NCBI GenBank assembly: GCA_900128565.1
Contig: LT635922.1
Span: 1 to 51,380 of the forward strand
Direction: 5' to 3'
Source of the DNA: Stramenopiles sp. TOSAG23-6
Lineage: Eukaryota > Sar
Length of the DNA: 51,380 bases
Each line of letters opens with the position of its first letter. The stretch's first letter is position 1. The position numbers and the translations under genes were made by a program. The notes under the pieces were generated by a model. That model was not told the DNA's origin, searched no databases, and saw only the letters and a list, made by a program, of their open reading frames with translations. Shown piece by piece: positions 51,135 through 51,380 of this stretch.

Positions 51135-51380
51135 TTGGGTAGAGCTTCTAGATAGGTCACTTCTAATCGAAGAAAATGCAAATTACGTTCATAAAAGAAA
51201 AAATCCACAATGAATGTTTTCCTTTTTTCTACAGATGTTTGCTCTAATAATCGAATAATAAGCTCGTCTTTATTTCATTCGGGCTTCTATAGGAGGAAGT
51301 CTCTTGATACTGGGCACACAACAGCCACCGCGCACAGATCTGATTTTTTTTGAAGATTAAGGATTTTTGGAAAAAATGGT
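51135..51380. promoter_or_regulatory. Upstream region of the OSCA-like gene
   Basis: 246 bp to the window end. AGATCTGATTTTTTTT at about 51336-51351 resembles TCTGATTTTTTTTT in the SFT2 promoter (about 6024). Nothing else recognised. Confidence 0.35.

Overview
This window is nuclear DNA from a single-celled, flagellated eukaryote with an AT-rich and very compact genome. The evidence is GT-AG introns, a mitochondrial Hsp60 and IscU with presequences, an ESCRT-III subunit, an eIF4G-like factor, and several centriole or cilium proteins (C2CD3-like, SPAG1-like, CCDC81-like). The mix also includes an OSCA/TMEM63-type channel and a C2 protein with an MCTP-like membrane tail. This fits a stramenopile or related SAR-type protist, but that placement is inference; no rRNA or plastid gene is present to settle it. 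The first 45 bases are an exact inverted copy of bases 1274-1318. That looks like an amplification or assembly chimera at a contig end, so the first gene lacks its true start.

Layout, left to right: R3H protein (+, partial), tRNA m7G methyltransferase (-), CID/RPRD-type protein (+), SFT2 (-), CHMP5/Vps60 (+, one intron), CSA/ERCC8 (+), unknown repeat protein with ECxFxPxI motifs (-), C2CD3-like (+), SPAG1-like (-), PH-domain protein (+), EF-hand protein (-), IscU (+), eIF4G-like (-), CCDC81-like (+), SAM-Ser-RRM-RRM protein (-), AIMP1/Arc1p-like (+), Hsp60 (-, five exons), prolyl-tRNA synthetase (+), C2 membrane protein (-), unknown basic repeat protein (-, one intron), EF-hand/IQ protein (+, one odd intron), a 2 kb gene-poor gap, small membrane protein (+), secreted ankyrin protein (+), OSCA-like channel (-).

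The main large-scale signal is order: 19 of 23 neighbouring gene pairs switch strand. Most genes therefore sit in head-to-head pairs sharing a 190-460 bp promoter, and tail-to-tail pairs separated by as little as 44-150 bp. Several of the shared promoters carry a telomere-like ACCCTAA(CCCTAA) box, and several intergenic regions carry a TAGTACT(A/G) word.

Functionally the window mixes translation (ProRS, Arc1p-like, eIF4G-like, TRM8), mitochondrial folding and Fe-S assembly (Hsp60, IscU), membrane traffic (CHMP5, SFT2) and a concentration of centriole/cilium genes between 8.8 and 28 kb. The best candidates for something undescribed are the 1061-residue repeat protein that shares its promoter with the C2CD3-like gene, and the Hsp60 gene. 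Hsp60 holds most of the intron sequence in the window, and its introns carry duplicated fragments, one of which reads like Hsp70-superfamily coding sequence.
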